Below are positions 1 to 8,014 of a DNA stretch of 64,000 nt, one piece after another; position 1 is the stretch's first letter; every line of letters begins with the position of its first letter. Below the pieces are notes generated by a model. The model worked only from the letters and a program-made list of their open reading frames with translations, was not told the origin of the DNA and searched no databases. This DNA comes from RGIG9041 sp045657265. Its GTDB lineage: Bacteria > Bacillota > Clostridia > Oscillospirales > QAKW01. The DNA lies in assembly GCA_045657265.1 (NCBI GenBank), contig JAZOSU010000010.1:10147-74146 (forward strand), written 5' to 3'. The position numbers and the translations under genes are program-made.

Positions 1-432
1 AATGGAACTGTAAATGTTGCTTCTGTTACAAAACAACAGAATTTTAATGAAACTAAACCATCACAGGGTCCAGTTTTAAATAAAACAGACAATAAACCGA
101 TTCAAAAAAGTTCAGTAGTTGCAGATGATTTTTGGAATCAGCTTATTGATAATTTGAATAACGGCGGCGGCAGATCTTTTTCTGTATTTCTTAAAAATAT
201 TGAACATTCTGTAGATGAAAGTATTATTAAAATCAGATGTTCTAAAAACGAGTTTGCTTATTCAGTTTTAAATATTCAGTCTAATATTGAACTGATAAAA
301 CAGGCAGCTAAAGCCATTACAAATATAGATTATTCTGTTGTTTTTAGTGATAAACAAGTTGTTAAAACTTATGAAAATGACAGCCTTAATGAACTTTTAA
401 ATAATGCTAATGATATTTTATATGAGGAGTAA
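1..432 (+). CDS. dnaX: DNA polymerase III subunit gamma/tau, C-terminal part (5' end outside window)
   Basis: The reading frame is open from base 1 to the stop at 430-432, giving the last 143 residues. DnaX forms the clamp loader core and, as tau, tethers polymerase to helicase. The ATPase domain lies upstream of the window, so no Walker motif is visible. What can be seen is a polar Asn/Lys/Thr linker (about residues 1-40) followed by a compact domain that begins near a DFWNQL motif, as in the C-terminal domain of Firmicutes DnaX. The call rests mainly on the classic dnaX-ybaB-recR order directly downstream. A TTG at 154 could be mistaken for a start, but the frame continues upstream without a stop. 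Confidence 0.85.
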   Translation, partial: NGTVNVASVTKQQNFNETKPSQGPVLNKTDNKPIQKSSVVADDFWNQLIDNLNNGGGRSFSVFLKNIEHSVDESIIKIRCSKNEFAYSVLNIQSNIELIKQAAKAITNIDYSVVFSDKQVVKTYENDSLNELLNNANDILYEE

Positions 433-435
433 ATT

Positions 436-783
436 ATGAAAGCAAGATTACCTGAAGGATATAATATGAAACAAGGCGATATGATGCGCAAAATGCAGAA
501 AATGCAAGAAGATGTGGCTAATGCTCAAAAAGAAGTTGAAGAATCTGTTATTGAAGCTAAATCCGGCGGCGGTATGGTTTGTGTAAAAATGACAGGTAAA
601 AAAGAACTTGTTTCAATTAAAATTGAAAAAGAAGTAGTAGACCCTGATGATATTGAAATGCTCGAAGATATGATCGTTGCTGCTGTAAATGAAGCGGGAA
701 AAAACGTGGATTCTCTTCTTGAAGAAAAAATGAGTGCCGCAACCGGCGGTCTTAATTTAAATCTTCCGGGATTCGGTTTTTAA
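436..783 (+). CDS. ybaB: YbaB/EbfC family nucleoid-associated protein
   Basis: A 115-residue protein of the YbaB/EbfC family, small DNA-binding dimers of the nucleoid usually encoded between dnaX and recR, as here. The N-terminal half is a charged helix rich in Met, Gln and Lys (MRKMQKMQ), followed by the family's Gly-rich turn (KSGGGMV) and a short beta segment, and then the DDIEMLEDMI helix. The start at 436 lies 3 bases after the dnaX stop and has a GAGGAG ribosome binding site at 424-429. An in-frame ATG at 466 would remove the first ten residues and is less well placed. Its role in recombination with RecR is inferred from gene order in the family. Confidence 0.93.
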   Translation: MKARLPEGYNMKQGDMMRKMQKMQEDVANAQKEVEESVIEAKSGGGMVCVKMTGKKELVSIKIEKEVVDPDDIEMLEDMIVAAVNEAGKNVDSLLEEKMSAATGGLNLNLPGFGF

Positions 784-792
784 GGAGTAACT

Positions 793-1389
793 ATGCAATT
801 TGTTCCTGCTTTTGCAAAACTTGTAGAAGAATTTGAGAAATTGCCGGGTATAGGTTCAAAAACGGCACAAAAAATGGCGTATTATATTGTTGCTTCTGAT
901 AATTCGGTTGCAAATGAATTTGCAAGTGCATTGTTGGACGCTAAAAAGAATATCCATTTATGTAACGTTTGTCAGAATCTTACGGACAGTGATGTCTGTT
1001 CGGTGTGTTCTAACGATAAGCGTGATACTTCAGTTATTTGTGTTGTTGAAAAACCAAGTGATATTGATGTCATTGAACGTACAAGGGATTATAATGGTCT
1101 TTATCATGTGTTGCACGGTTTAATTTCACCGATGAATGACGTGGGACCCGATGATATAAAACTTGCTGAACTTTTACATAGAGTTTCAGAAAATGACGTT
1201 AAAGAGGTAATTATGGCTACCAGTCCTAACGTAGAGGGGCAGGCCACAGCAATGTATATTGCAAAATTGCTTAAACCTTTTGAGCTTAAGGTTACAGGTC
1301 TTGCACTTGGTATTCCTGTTGGTGGAAGCCTTGAATATTCTGATAGTATTACACTCGCAAGAGCAATAGAAAACAGAAGAGAAATTTAG
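793..1389 (+). CDS. recR: Recombination mediator protein RecR
   Basis: RecR (198 residues, normal length) acts with RecO to load RecA on gapped DNA. Visible features are the N-terminal helix-hairpin-helix (LPGIGSKTAQKMAYY, residues 17-31), a four-cysteine zinc finger (C57, C60, C69, C72), the Toprim domain beginning at ICVVEKPSDI, and the C-terminal Walker-B-like part (LALGIPVGGSLEYSD). The start at 793 follows TAAGGAG with good spacing, nine bases after the ybaB stop. Co-transcription with dnaX and ybaB is likely. Confidence 0.97.
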   Translation: MQFVPAFAKLVEEFEKLPGIGSKTAQKMAYYIVASDNSVANEFASALLDAKKNIHLCNVCQNLTDSDVCSVCSNDKRDTSVICVVEKPSDIDVIERTRDYNGLYHVLHGLISPMNDVGPDDIKLAELLHRVSENDVKEVIMATSPNVEGQATAMYIAKLLKPFELKVTGLALGIPVGGSLEYSDSITLARAIENRREI

Positions 1390-1404
1390 TTTAGGAGAAT
1401 TTAG

Positions 1405-3126
1405 ATGAATCATTTACAAGAATATGACAGATGGCTGTCATGTCACCAACTCGATGAAAGAAATAAAGCAGAACTTATTTCTATACATAACAATCAGGAT
1501 GAAATATATTCGAGGTTTTATACCACTTTAAATTTCGGAACTGCAGGTCTTAGAGGCTTAATGGGTGCCGGAACTAACAGAATGAATATTTATACTGTAA
1601 GACAGGCATCCTATGGATTTGGTAAATATATCTGTGATTTGGGACCTGATGCAATGAAACGCGGCGTTGTTATTGCATATGATTCGAGAAACAACGGTGT
1701 TAAATTTGCTGAAAATGCAGCGCTTACTCTTTGTGATCTTGGAGTACGAGTTTTTATTTTTGATTCACTCAGACCTACTCCTGAACTTTCTTTTGCAATT
1801 AGATACCTTAATGCAATCGCAGGTATTAATATTACTGCATCTCATAATCCGAAGGAATACAACGGATACAAAGCTTATTTTGAAGATGGAGCACAAATTG
1901 CAGGTCAACAAGCAAATATTATCTTTGATTATATGTGTAAAGTTGATCCCTTGACAGTTGAAGTTATGAATTATTCTGAAGCTGTTGAGTCGGGTCTTTA
2001 TAATGTTGTTGGCTGTGAAATTGATGACGCTTATGTTAATTGTGTTTTGAATGAAAAAATGGACATAGGTAAGATTTCAGAAGAAGCACAAAAAGTATCT
2101 ATTGTATATTCTGCATTTCATGGTGCTGGTTATAAACTGGTTCCAAGAGTACTTGCAAAACTTGGTGCAAATGTTACAATGCAACCGCAGCAGGCTATTC
2201 CTGATGGAGATTTTCCAACGCTTAAATCTCCAAATCCTGAAGAAAAAGAAGGTTTACAAAAGTCAATAGAACTTGCAAAAGAAATCGGTTCTGACCTTGT
2301 TATTGCAACTGATCCTGATGCTGACAGATGTGCGGCAGCTGTTATTATGCCTAATGGTGATGTTGAACAAATTACAGGTAATCAGATGGGGGTTTTGCTT
2401 TGCGATTTTATTTCTCAAGTTTTGAATAAAACTGGTGAAATGCCAAGTTCTCCCGCTGTTATTTCAACTATTGTATCTACTTTGATGATAAAGAAAGTAT
2501 GCGCTGTAAATAAGATTAAATATTTTGAGGTTCTTACAGGTTTTAAATATATAGGTGAACTCATTGCAAGTTTTGAAAGAAATAATGATTATAATTTCTT
2601 GCTTGGTTTTGAAGAAAGTTACGGATATCTCAAAGGTACTTACGCAAGAGATAAAGATGCCATAGTTGCTTCTATGCTTATAACACAGATGGCTATGTAT
2701 TATAAAAACAAAGGTATGAATCTTAAACAGGCTATGGATTCTCTTTATAAAAAATACGGTTATTTTTCAGAAAAAACAGTGAGTTTTTCAATTTCAGGCG
2801 CGGCGCCTATGGAAAAAGTTGCTGAAATTATGAAAAATTTGAGATCTAATGATAAAACCGATATTGACGGCACAAAAGTTTTAGCTTTCAGAGACTATAA
2901 GGCATCGACAATTCATAATTTTGAAACAGATCAGATTACAACCACAGGTCTTCCGGTTTCTGACGTTCTTTATTATGAACTTGAAAACGGTAGTAGTGTA
3001 ATTATCAGACCTTCTGGTACTGAACCTAAAATTAAATTATATGTACTTGCTACAGGTGAAAACAGTTTTGCATGCTCAGAACTTATTAATAAATATGTTC
3101 AGTATTTTAATTCAAAAATCATTTAA
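1405..3126 (+). CDS. pgcA: Alpha-phosphohexomutase (phosphoglucomutase/phosphomannomutase)
   Basis: A 573-residue alpha-D-phosphohexomutase, the long form typical of Firmicutes PgcA, which interconverts glucose 6-phosphate and glucose 1-phosphate for glycolipid and polysaccharide precursors. The phosphoserine loop TASHNP has the catalytic serine at residue 146. The metal-binding loop DPDADR is at 303-308, the sugar-binding loop GFEES follows, and the phosphate-binding loop near the C-terminus reads RPSGTEPKIK. All four family motifs are present. The start at 1405 is preceded by TAGGAG. It is the last gene before a strong terminator. Whether glucose or mannose phosphate is preferred cannot be read from sequence; the symbol is by similarity of length and motifs. 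Confidence 0.92.
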   Translation: MNHLQEYDRWLSCHQLDERNKAELISIHNNQDEIYSRFYTTLNFGTAGLRGLMGAGTNRMNIYTVRQASYGFGKYICDLGPDAMKRGVVIAYDSRNNGVKFAENAALTLCDLGVRVFIFDSLRPTPELSFAIRYLNAIAGINITASHNPKEYNGYKAYFEDGAQIAGQQANIIFDYMCKVDPLTVEVMNYSEAVESGLYNVVGCEIDDAYVNCVLNEKMDIGKISEEAQKVSIVYSAFHGAGYKLVPRVLAKLGANVTMQPQQAIPDGDFPTLKSPNPEEKEGLQKSIELAKEIGSDLVIATDPDADRCAAAVIMPNGDVEQITGNQMGVLLCDFISQVLNKTGEMPSSPAVISTIVSTLMIKKVCAVNKIKYFEVLTGFKYIGELIASFERNNDYNFLLGFEESYGYLKGTYARDKDAIVASMLITQMAMYYKNKGMNLKQAMDSLYKKYGYFSEKTVSFSISGAAPMEKVAEIMKNLRSNDKTDIDGTKVLAFRDYKASTIHNFETDQITTTGLPVSDVLYYELENGSSVIIRPSGTEPKIKLYVLATGENSFACSELINKYVQYFNSKII

Positions 3127-3135
3127 ATAAATTAA

Positions 3136-3166
3136 AAATCCCGTTCTTTTATGGAACGGGATTTTT
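3136..3166. terminator. Bidirectional intrinsic terminator between phosphohexomutase gene and tRNA-Thr
   Basis: An 11-bp perfect stem (3136-3146 pairs with 3154-3164) with a 7-base loop is followed by T3162-3167 on the + strand. On the minus strand it is followed by a T-run complementary to A3134-3138. It can therefore stop transcription both from the phosphohexomutase operon and from the convergent tRNA-Thr gene. Confidence 0.9.
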
Positions 3167-3242
3167 TGGAGCTACTGGTCGGACTTGAACCGATGACCTG
3201 CTGATTACGAATCAGCTGCTCTACCAACTGAGCTACAGTAGC
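3167..3242 (-). tRNA. tRNA-Thr (anticodon CGT)
   Basis: Read on the minus strand, this 76-nt gene begins GCTACTG at 3242 and ends CAGTAGC-T-CCA, giving a 7-bp acceptor with encoded CCA. The D arm contains AGCTCAGTTGGTAGAGC, the anticodon stem GCTGA/TCAGC encloses loop TTCGTAA with anticodon CGT (Thr, codon ACG), and the T arm carries GGTTCAAGTCC. It is the only gene on the minus strand in the window and converges on the phosphohexomutase gene. Confidence 0.96.
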
Positions 3243-3255
3243 ACTCAATATGTTT

Positions 3256-3283
3256 ATTTTATCATAATTACTTAAAAAATCAA
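3256..3283 (-). promoter_or_regulatory. Promoter of tRNA-Thr
   Basis: On the minus strand, TTGATT (3278-3283) and TAAAAT (3256-3261) are separated by 16 bp. A TG one base upstream of the -10 makes it an extended -10 element. It ends 13 bases before the 5' end of tRNA-Thr, a normal distance for a short tRNA leader. Confidence 0.6.
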
Positions 3284-3302
3284 GTGTTATGTTTTAAAAT
3301 AC

Positions 3303-3331
3303 TTGCAATTTATTCGTTAAAATATTACAAT
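3303..3331 (+). promoter_or_regulatory. Candidate sigma-A promoter for flavoprotein-cmk-plsC-ispH operon
   Basis: TTGCAA (3303-3308) and TACAAT (3326-3331) with a 17-bp spacer lie 45 bp before the start of the flavoprotein gene. This follows a terminator and the divergent tRNA-Thr promoter, so a promoter is needed here. The hexamers each differ from consensus at one or two bases. Confidence 0.55.
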
Positions 3332-3376
3332 ACTTATTAGTGCATTTTAAATTTATAAGGAGTTCAGATTCCGTAA

Positions 3377-4603
3377 ATGAGTAAAAAAGTAATTGTAATC
3401 GGTGGCGGTCCTGCAGGTATGATAGCTGCCGGCACTGCAGCTAAAAACGGTTGCAATGTGATTCTGTTTGAAAAGAATACTATACTTGGAAAAAAGTTGC
3501 TTATTACAGGCAAAGGTAGATGTAATGTAACAAATTTTTGTGATGTTGATAATGTTCTTAAAAATATAAACAGTTCAAATCCAAAGTTTATGTATAAAGC
3601 GCTAAACACTTTTAGTTGTTATGATGCTTATGCTTTTTTTGAAGAATTAGGTGTGACGCTTAAAATTGAAAGAGGAAACAGAGTTTTTCCGGAAAGTGAT
3701 TTAGCAGTAGATGTCAGAAATGCTTTCAAAAAATATCTGGCTCAAAATAATGTTACTATTGTAAATGAAAAAGTAGAAAGTATTTCATCAAAACCTTTTG
3801 TAGTGACTACAGCATTTGATGAATATGAAGCTGACGCGGTTATTATCGCAACGGGAGGTTTGTCTTATCCTCTTACAGGAAGTACAGGTGACGGATATAA
3901 ATTTGCTTCGAAATTCAAACATAGTATTAAAAAAACAGAACCTGCACTTGTTGCGCTTATAGGTTCTAAAAAAATTTGTGAAAGACTTATGGGCCTTTCA
4001 TTGAAAAATATTTCTGTGAATTTTTATGATAAAAACAATAAAAACGTTTATTCTGATTTTGGTGAAATGCTTTTTACTCATGAAGGAGTTTCGGGTCCTG
4101 TGATTTTATCTGCATCATCGAAACTTGAATTTGGTAAATCAGACTATAAACTTGTTATTGATCTTAAACCGGCTTTATCTTTAGATGAACTTGATAAAAG
4201 AATTTTAAGTGATTTTACTAAATATACAAATAAAGATTTTCTCAATTCATTGGGAGATTTATTGCCTAAAAAACTTATTCCCGTAATAATTGATTTATCG
4301 GGTATTGATCCGAGACAAAAAGTTAATACTATTACAAAACAGCAAAGATTAACACTTGTAAACATCATTAAAGGATTTGAAATCCGTCTTAATAATAAAG
4401 CCGGCTTTGAAGAAGCGATTATTACGTCAGGAGGTGTTCTTACAACTGAAATAAATCCTCAGACAATGGAATCCAAGATAGTTGAAAATCTTTATTTTGC
4501 AGGCGAAGTTATTGATGTTGATGCAAATACAGGCGGTTATAATCTGCAAATCGCATATTCGACAGGTTATCTTGCCGGAATATCATGCTCAGGAGGTAAA
4601 TAA
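3377..4603 (+). CDS. HI0933/BaiN-family NAD(P)/FAD-dependent oxidoreductase
   Basis: A 408-residue flavoprotein of the HI0933 (YhiN/BaiN) family. The N-terminal dinucleotide-binding fold VIGGGPAGMIAAG (residues 6-18) is followed by GKKLLITGKGRCNVTN, a family signature. A second FAD motif (AVIIATGGLSYPLTGSTGDGY) lies in the middle, and the C-terminal end closes the FAD domain with LYFAGEVIDVDANTGGYNLQ. The substrate of most members is unknown; BaiN of bile-acid-transforming clostridia belongs here, but nothing near this gene suggests bile acid metabolism. AAGGAG at 3358-3363 precedes the ATG. Its stop overlaps the cmk start by one base (TAATG), so it is the first gene of the operon with cmk and plsC. 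Confidence 0.88.
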   Translation: MSKKVIVIGGGPAGMIAAGTAAKNGCNVILFEKNTILGKKLLITGKGRCNVTNFCDVDNVLKNINSSNPKFMYKALNTFSCYDAYAFFEELGVTLKIERGNRVFPESDLAVDVRNAFKKYLAQNNVTIVNEKVESISSKPFVVTTAFDEYEADAVIIATGGLSYPLTGSTGDGYKFASKFKHSIKKTEPALVALIGSKKICERLMGLSLKNISVNFYDKNNKNVYSDFGEMLFTHEGVSGPVILSASSKLEFGKSDYKLVIDLKPALSLDELDKRILSDFTKYTNKDFLNSLGDLLPKKLIPVIIDLSGIDPRQKVNTITKQQRLTLVNIIKGFEIRLNNKAGFEEAIITSGGVLTTEINPQTMESKIVENLYFAGEVIDVDANTGGYNLQIAYSTGYLAGISCSGGK

Positions 4604-5268
4604 TGAGTTATAACATTGCAATAGATGGACCAAGTGGTGCAGGTAAAAGCACTCTTTCTAAAGAACTTGCTAAAAAATTAGGCTTTTTGTATATTGATAC
4701 AGGCGCTATTTATAGAACGGTAGGTTTATATGTTTATCGTAATAACATTGACCCCGAAAATGAACAAGAAGTTTCACGAGTTTTAGATAAAATAGATGTT
4801 GATATTAAATATGAAAATAATGAACAACATGTAATTCTTAACGGCGAAGATGTTTCTTCTGACATCAGAATTCATCAGATTAGTGATTATGCTTCTAAAG
4901 TCAGTGCTATTACGTCTGTACGTGAATTTTTGCTTGAAAAACAGCGCGCACTTGCAAAAGCAAATAATTCTATTATGGATGGAAGAGATATAGGTACGGT
5001 TGTTTTGCCTGATGCCGATTTGAAGATTTTTCTTACCGCTTCTGCAAAGACCCGTGCTGACAGACGTTTTCGTGAACTGAAAGAAAAAGGTCAGGATGTA
5101 TCATACGACCAGATTTTAAAAGATATTATTGAGCGTGACGAAAGAGATTCAAACAGACCTGTGGCGCCTTTGAAAGCTGCCGACGATGCTGTGATTGTTG
5201 ATAATTCAGATTGTACTTTCGATGAGTCTTTAGAAAAACTATTAAAAATTATTCAGGAGCATAGATAA
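4603..5268 (+). CDS. cmk: Cytidylate kinase
   Basis: CMP/dCMP kinase of 221 residues, the normal bacterial length. The P-loop GPSGAGKS is at residues 9-16, followed by the DTGAIYR motif that binds the nucleotide monophosphate and by DGRDIGTVVLPDADLKIFL, the conserved core of the family. The lid region carries the Arg-rich segment RADRRFRELKEKG, and the C-terminus has RDERDSNRPVAPLK. It supplies CDP for CTP and dCTP pools. Start and stop overlap neighbours by one base on each side. The order cmk-plsC-ispH-rpsA is widely conserved in Clostridia. Confidence 0.97.
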   Translation: MSYNIAIDGPSGAGKSTLSKELAKKLGFLYIDTGAIYRTVGLYVYRNNIDPENEQEVSRVLDKIDVDIKYENNEQHVILNGEDVSSDIRIHQISDYASKVSAITSVREFLLEKQRALAKANNSIMDGRDIGTVVLPDADLKIFLTASAKTRADRRFRELKEKGQDVSYDQILKDIIERDERDSNRPVAPLKAADDAVIVDNSDCTFDESLEKLLKIIQEHR

Positions 5269-5864
5269 TGAGATTTTATAAAATAGCAAGAAAATTCGTT
5301 AAACTTATTTCGGCTGTTTTCTTTCCTGTAAAGGTAGTAGGGGATGTATCAAAATTACCAACAGATACGGGAGTTATTCTTTGTGCTAACCACATTTCTT
5401 ATTTTGATGTTATTTTTTTAGCTATAACTTTTAAAAGACCTATTCATTTTTTAGCGAAAGATAAATATGCGAAAAAACCTGTTTTAAAACAGCTTTTTAA
5501 ACTGCTCGGTGCATTTGGAATTGACCCTGAAAAAGCAGATATAACCGCAATAAAGAACTGCTTTTCTGTTTTGAAAAACAATGAGGTATTAGGCATTTTC
5601 CCTGAAGGTACAAGAATTATCAAAGGAAAGAAATCTGAGCCTATGCCAGGCACTGTTATGATAGCGCACAAAACAAAATCTCCCATTTTTTATGTTAGAA
5701 TAAAACCTGAAAATAATTCTTTCAAACTTTTTAGAAAGAATTATTTGTACATAGGTGATTTGATAACAGTTGAAGACCTTGATGTCACAAACGGCAAGGG
5801 TAATGAATATAAAGAAGCTGCTGGAAAATTACTTGATAAAATTTATGCGTTGGGTGAAATATGA
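5268..5864 (+). CDS. plsC: 1-acyl-sn-glycerol-3-phosphate acyltransferase (PlsC-like)
   Basis: A 198-residue acyltransferase that adds the second acyl chain during phosphatidic acid synthesis at the inner face of the membrane. The catalytic HX4D motif reads NHISYFD (H42, D47), and the glycerol-phosphate-binding motif FPEGTR is present in the middle. An N-terminal hydrophobic stretch (LISAVFFPVKVV) is the likely membrane anchor. The cmk stop overlaps its start by one base, and its end overlaps ispH by 4 bases (ATGA), pointing to translational coupling. Substrate is inferred from the family. Confidence 0.93.
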   Translation: MRFYKIARKFVKLISAVFFPVKVVGDVSKLPTDTGVILCANHISYFDVIFLAITFKRPIHFLAKDKYAKKPVLKQLFKLLGAFGIDPEKADITAIKNCFSVLKNNEVLGIFPEGTRIIKGKKSEPMPGTVMIAHKTKSPIFYVRIKPENNSFKLFRKNYLYIGDLITVEDLDVTNGKGNEYKEAAGKLLDKIYALGEI

Positions 5865-7861
5865 GCGTAGAAATTATTAAAAATGCTGGTTTTTGTTTTG
5901 GCGTTTCAAGGGCTGTTGAACTTTTGTATAAAGAAATTGAAAAAAAGGATAAACAGATTTACACTTTAGGTGAAATAATACATAATCCGGATATAATCAA
6001 CGAAGTTCAGACACTTGGCGTTAAAATTGCCGATAGTGCTAAAGATGTACAAAGCGGTTCTACCGTTGTTATAAGGGCACACGGTACAACTAAAGCTGAA
6101 AAAGAAATTCTTGATAGCAAAAACGTAAATGTAATTGATGCTACTTGTCCGTTTGTCTCTAAAATTCACGATATTGTCAAAGAACGTAGTGATTTAGGAG
6201 ATTTCATTTTAATTGCAGGTGATAAGAATCATCCCGAAGTTGCGGGTATTATGAGTCATGCCCAAAACTCAACTACTTTTGCAAATTATGACGAACTTTG
6301 CGAAATAGCTAAAAATAGAGAAGATTTATTGTTGAAATCGACTACATTTGTTTGGCAAACTACGTTTAATTTGAATGAATATCATAAATGCATAAATTTT
6401 ATAAAAAAAATATTTAAAAATGCAAAAGTTTATGATACAATATGTAATGCGACTGAAAATAGACAAAAACAAACCGAAGAACTTGCAAAAAAATCAGATG
6501 CAATGATAATAATCGGTGGTAAAAAAAGTTCTAACACAACAAAACTTTTTAATGTTGCAAAAAAATTCTGCAAAAATACTTTTTTTGTAGAAAACCCAAA
6601 TGAGTTACCAATTAAAATTCTATATAAATTCAAAAAAATTGGTATTGCGGCAGGAGCGTCAACTCCTAACCGCATAATTGAGGAGGTAAAACAAATTATG
6701 TCTGAACTGGCAAACAACACAATGGTTAACGAGGAAATGACCTTCGAGGAAATGCTTGAAAATTCCTTAAAAAAAGTAATTACAACAGGAGATAGAGTTA
6801 AGGGCATCGTAGTGGGTGTTAACCCCGCTGAAGTCAAGGTCGATCTTGGAACCAAACAGTCCGGATTTATTACCAAAGATAACTTCTCATCAGATCCCAC
6901 CATCGATCTTATGTCTGCTGTAAAAATCGGCGATGAGCTCGATTGCGTTGCTCTTCGCGTTAATGATATTGAAGGCACAATAGCTCTTTCTAAAAAGAAA
7001 GTTGATTCACTTGCAGGTTTTGAAACAATTCAGAAAGCATTTGATGAAAAAGAAGTAGTTGAGGGTACTGTGAAAGAAGTTTCACAGGGAGGTATAGTTG
7101 TTCTTGTAAACAACGTTCGTGTTTTTGTTCCGAAATCACTTACAGGTAAACCTGTTTCATTTGATTTTGATTCAATGAAAAACGAAACTGTACAACTTAA
7201 CATTGTTGAATTTTCAATGAATCGTGGACGTAGAAAAATCATCGGCTCAATGAAAGCTCTTGAAATTGAGAAGAGAAAAGCTGCAAGAAAAGAATTCTGG
7301 GAAAACGTAGCTGAAGGTGACAGATTTGACGGTGTTGTTAAATCACTTACAACTTTCGGTGCTTTCGTTGATCTTGGATGCGTTGACGGTCTTCTCCATG
7401 TTACAGAACTTTCATGGAAAAAAATCGGTCATCCCAGCGATGTAATCAATGTTGGAGATACAATTTCTGTATATGTTAAAGCAATTGATGCTGAAAACAA
7501 AAAGATTTCACTCGGTTACAAAGATCCGAATGCAGATCCTTTTGTACTTTTCACAAATAACTACAATGTAGATGATGTTGTAAAAGTTAAAATTGTTAGC
7601 CTTATGCCTTTTGGCGCATTTGCTAATATTGCTGACGGCGTAGACGGTCTTATCCATATTTCACAGCTTTCAAACAAGAGAGTTAACAAACCTGCAGACG
7701 TTGTAAACGTAGGTGATGAAGTTGACGTTAAGATTGTTGATATCAATACAGAAACAAGAAAAATCGGTCTTTCAATGAGAGCTCTCATCGAAGAAAATGA
7801 AGAGGTTGTTGTTGAACCCGAAATTGAAGCTGAAGTTATTGTTGAAACTGAAGCTGAATAA
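5861..7861 (+). CDS. ispH: Fused 4-hydroxy-3-methylbut-2-enyl diphosphate reductase (IspH) and ribosomal protein S1
   Basis: A 666-residue fusion known from many Clostridia. Residues 1 to about 279 are IspH, the last MEP-pathway enzyme, making IPP and DMAPP. The three iron-sulfur ligands are C12 (GFCFGV), C96 (DATCPFV) and C195 (TICNATENRQ), and GASTP lies near residue 268. Residues 310-377, 396-462, 486-553 and 571-640 are four S1 RNA-binding repeats, followed by an acidic Glu-rich tail. At the junction the coding sequence contains a perfect AGGAGG (6681-6686) 11 bases before an in-frame ATG at 6698 (Met280), so a free 387-residue S1 protein could also be made. The S1 half looks richer in codons usual for highly expressed genes. 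The gene ends at a strong terminator. Confidence 0.95.
   Translation: MSVEIIKNAGFCFGVSRAVELLYKEIEKKDKQIYTLGEIIHNPDIINEVQTLGVKIADSAKDVQSGSTVVIRAHGTTKAEKEILDSKNVNVIDATCPFVSKIHDIVKERSDLGDFILIAGDKNHPEVAGIMSHAQNSTTFANYDELCEIAKNREDLLLKSTTFVWQTTFNLNEYHKCINFIKKIFKNAKVYDTICNATENRQKQTEELAKKSDAMIIIGGKKSSNTTKLFNVAKKFCKNTFFVENPNELPIKILYKFKKIGIAAGASTPNRIIEEVKQIMSELANNTMVNEEMTFEEMLENSLKKVITTGDRVKGIVVGVNPAEVKVDLGTKQSGFITKDNFSSDPTIDLMSAVKIGDELDCVALRVNDIEGTIALSKKKVDSLAGFETIQKAFDEKEVVEGTVKEVSQGGIVVLVNNVRVFVPKSLTGKPVSFDFDSMKNETVQLNIVEFSMNRGRRKIIGSMKALEIEKRKAARKEFWENVAEGDRFDGVVKSLTTFGAFVDLGCVDGLLHVTELSWKKIGHPSDVINVGDTISVYVKAIDAENKKISLGYKDPNADPFVLFTNNYNVDDVVKVKIVSLMPFGAFANIADGVDGLIHISQLSNKRVNKPADVVNVGDEVDVKIVDINTETRKIGLSMRALIEENEEVVVEPEIEAEVIVETEAE
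6680..6700 (+). promoter_or_regulatory. Internal ribosome binding site and start codon for stand-alone S1
   Basis: GAGGAGG at 6680-6686 lies inside the ispH-rpsA frame (codons for Glu-Glu-Val) and is followed, 11 bases later, by ATG 6698-6700 in the same frame. It sits exactly where the IspH domain ends and the S1 part begins. Protein made from here would have the size and four-repeat structure of free Firmicutes S1 homologues. Confidence 0.6.
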
Positions 7862-7876
7862 TTATATTTAAATTTT

Positions 7877-7908
7877 AAACAGGTAAACTTAAGTTTACCT
7901 GTTTTTTC
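7877..7908 (+). terminator. Intrinsic terminator after ispH-rpsA
   Basis: A perfect 14+14 palindrome (AAACAGGTAAACTT at 7877-7890 and its complement at 7891-7904) is followed by a T-run to 7907. It lies 16 bases after the stop codon and before the miaB promoter. Confidence 0.9.
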
Positions 7909-7955
7909 TTTTGTAAAGCAAATAGCCTTTACAACAAAATATATTAAATATTATA

Positions 7956-7984
7956 TTTACAATAAATATATTTAGTGTTATAAT
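7956..7984 (+). promoter_or_regulatory. Promoter of the miaB-to-rluD operon
   Basis: TTTACA (7956-7961), a 17-bp spacer and TATAAT (7979-7984), with TG at 7976-7977 forming an extended -10. It lies between the rpsA terminator and the miaB start and gives a leader of about 25 bases. Confidence 0.75.
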
Positions 7985-8014
7985 ATATATTATTTAATTT
8001 TGGAGTATAGTGAC

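Noticed and set aside
3127..3376. Possible small protein gene in the gap after the phosphohexomutase gene
   Set aside because: The 250 bases are filled by a terminator, tRNA-Thr, its promoter and the promoter of the next operon; no credible frame remains.
6430..6978. A 182-codon minus-strand open frame
   Set aside because: It covers the ispH/S1 junction on the opposite strand, has no family resemblance, and the + strand frame is a certain gene.
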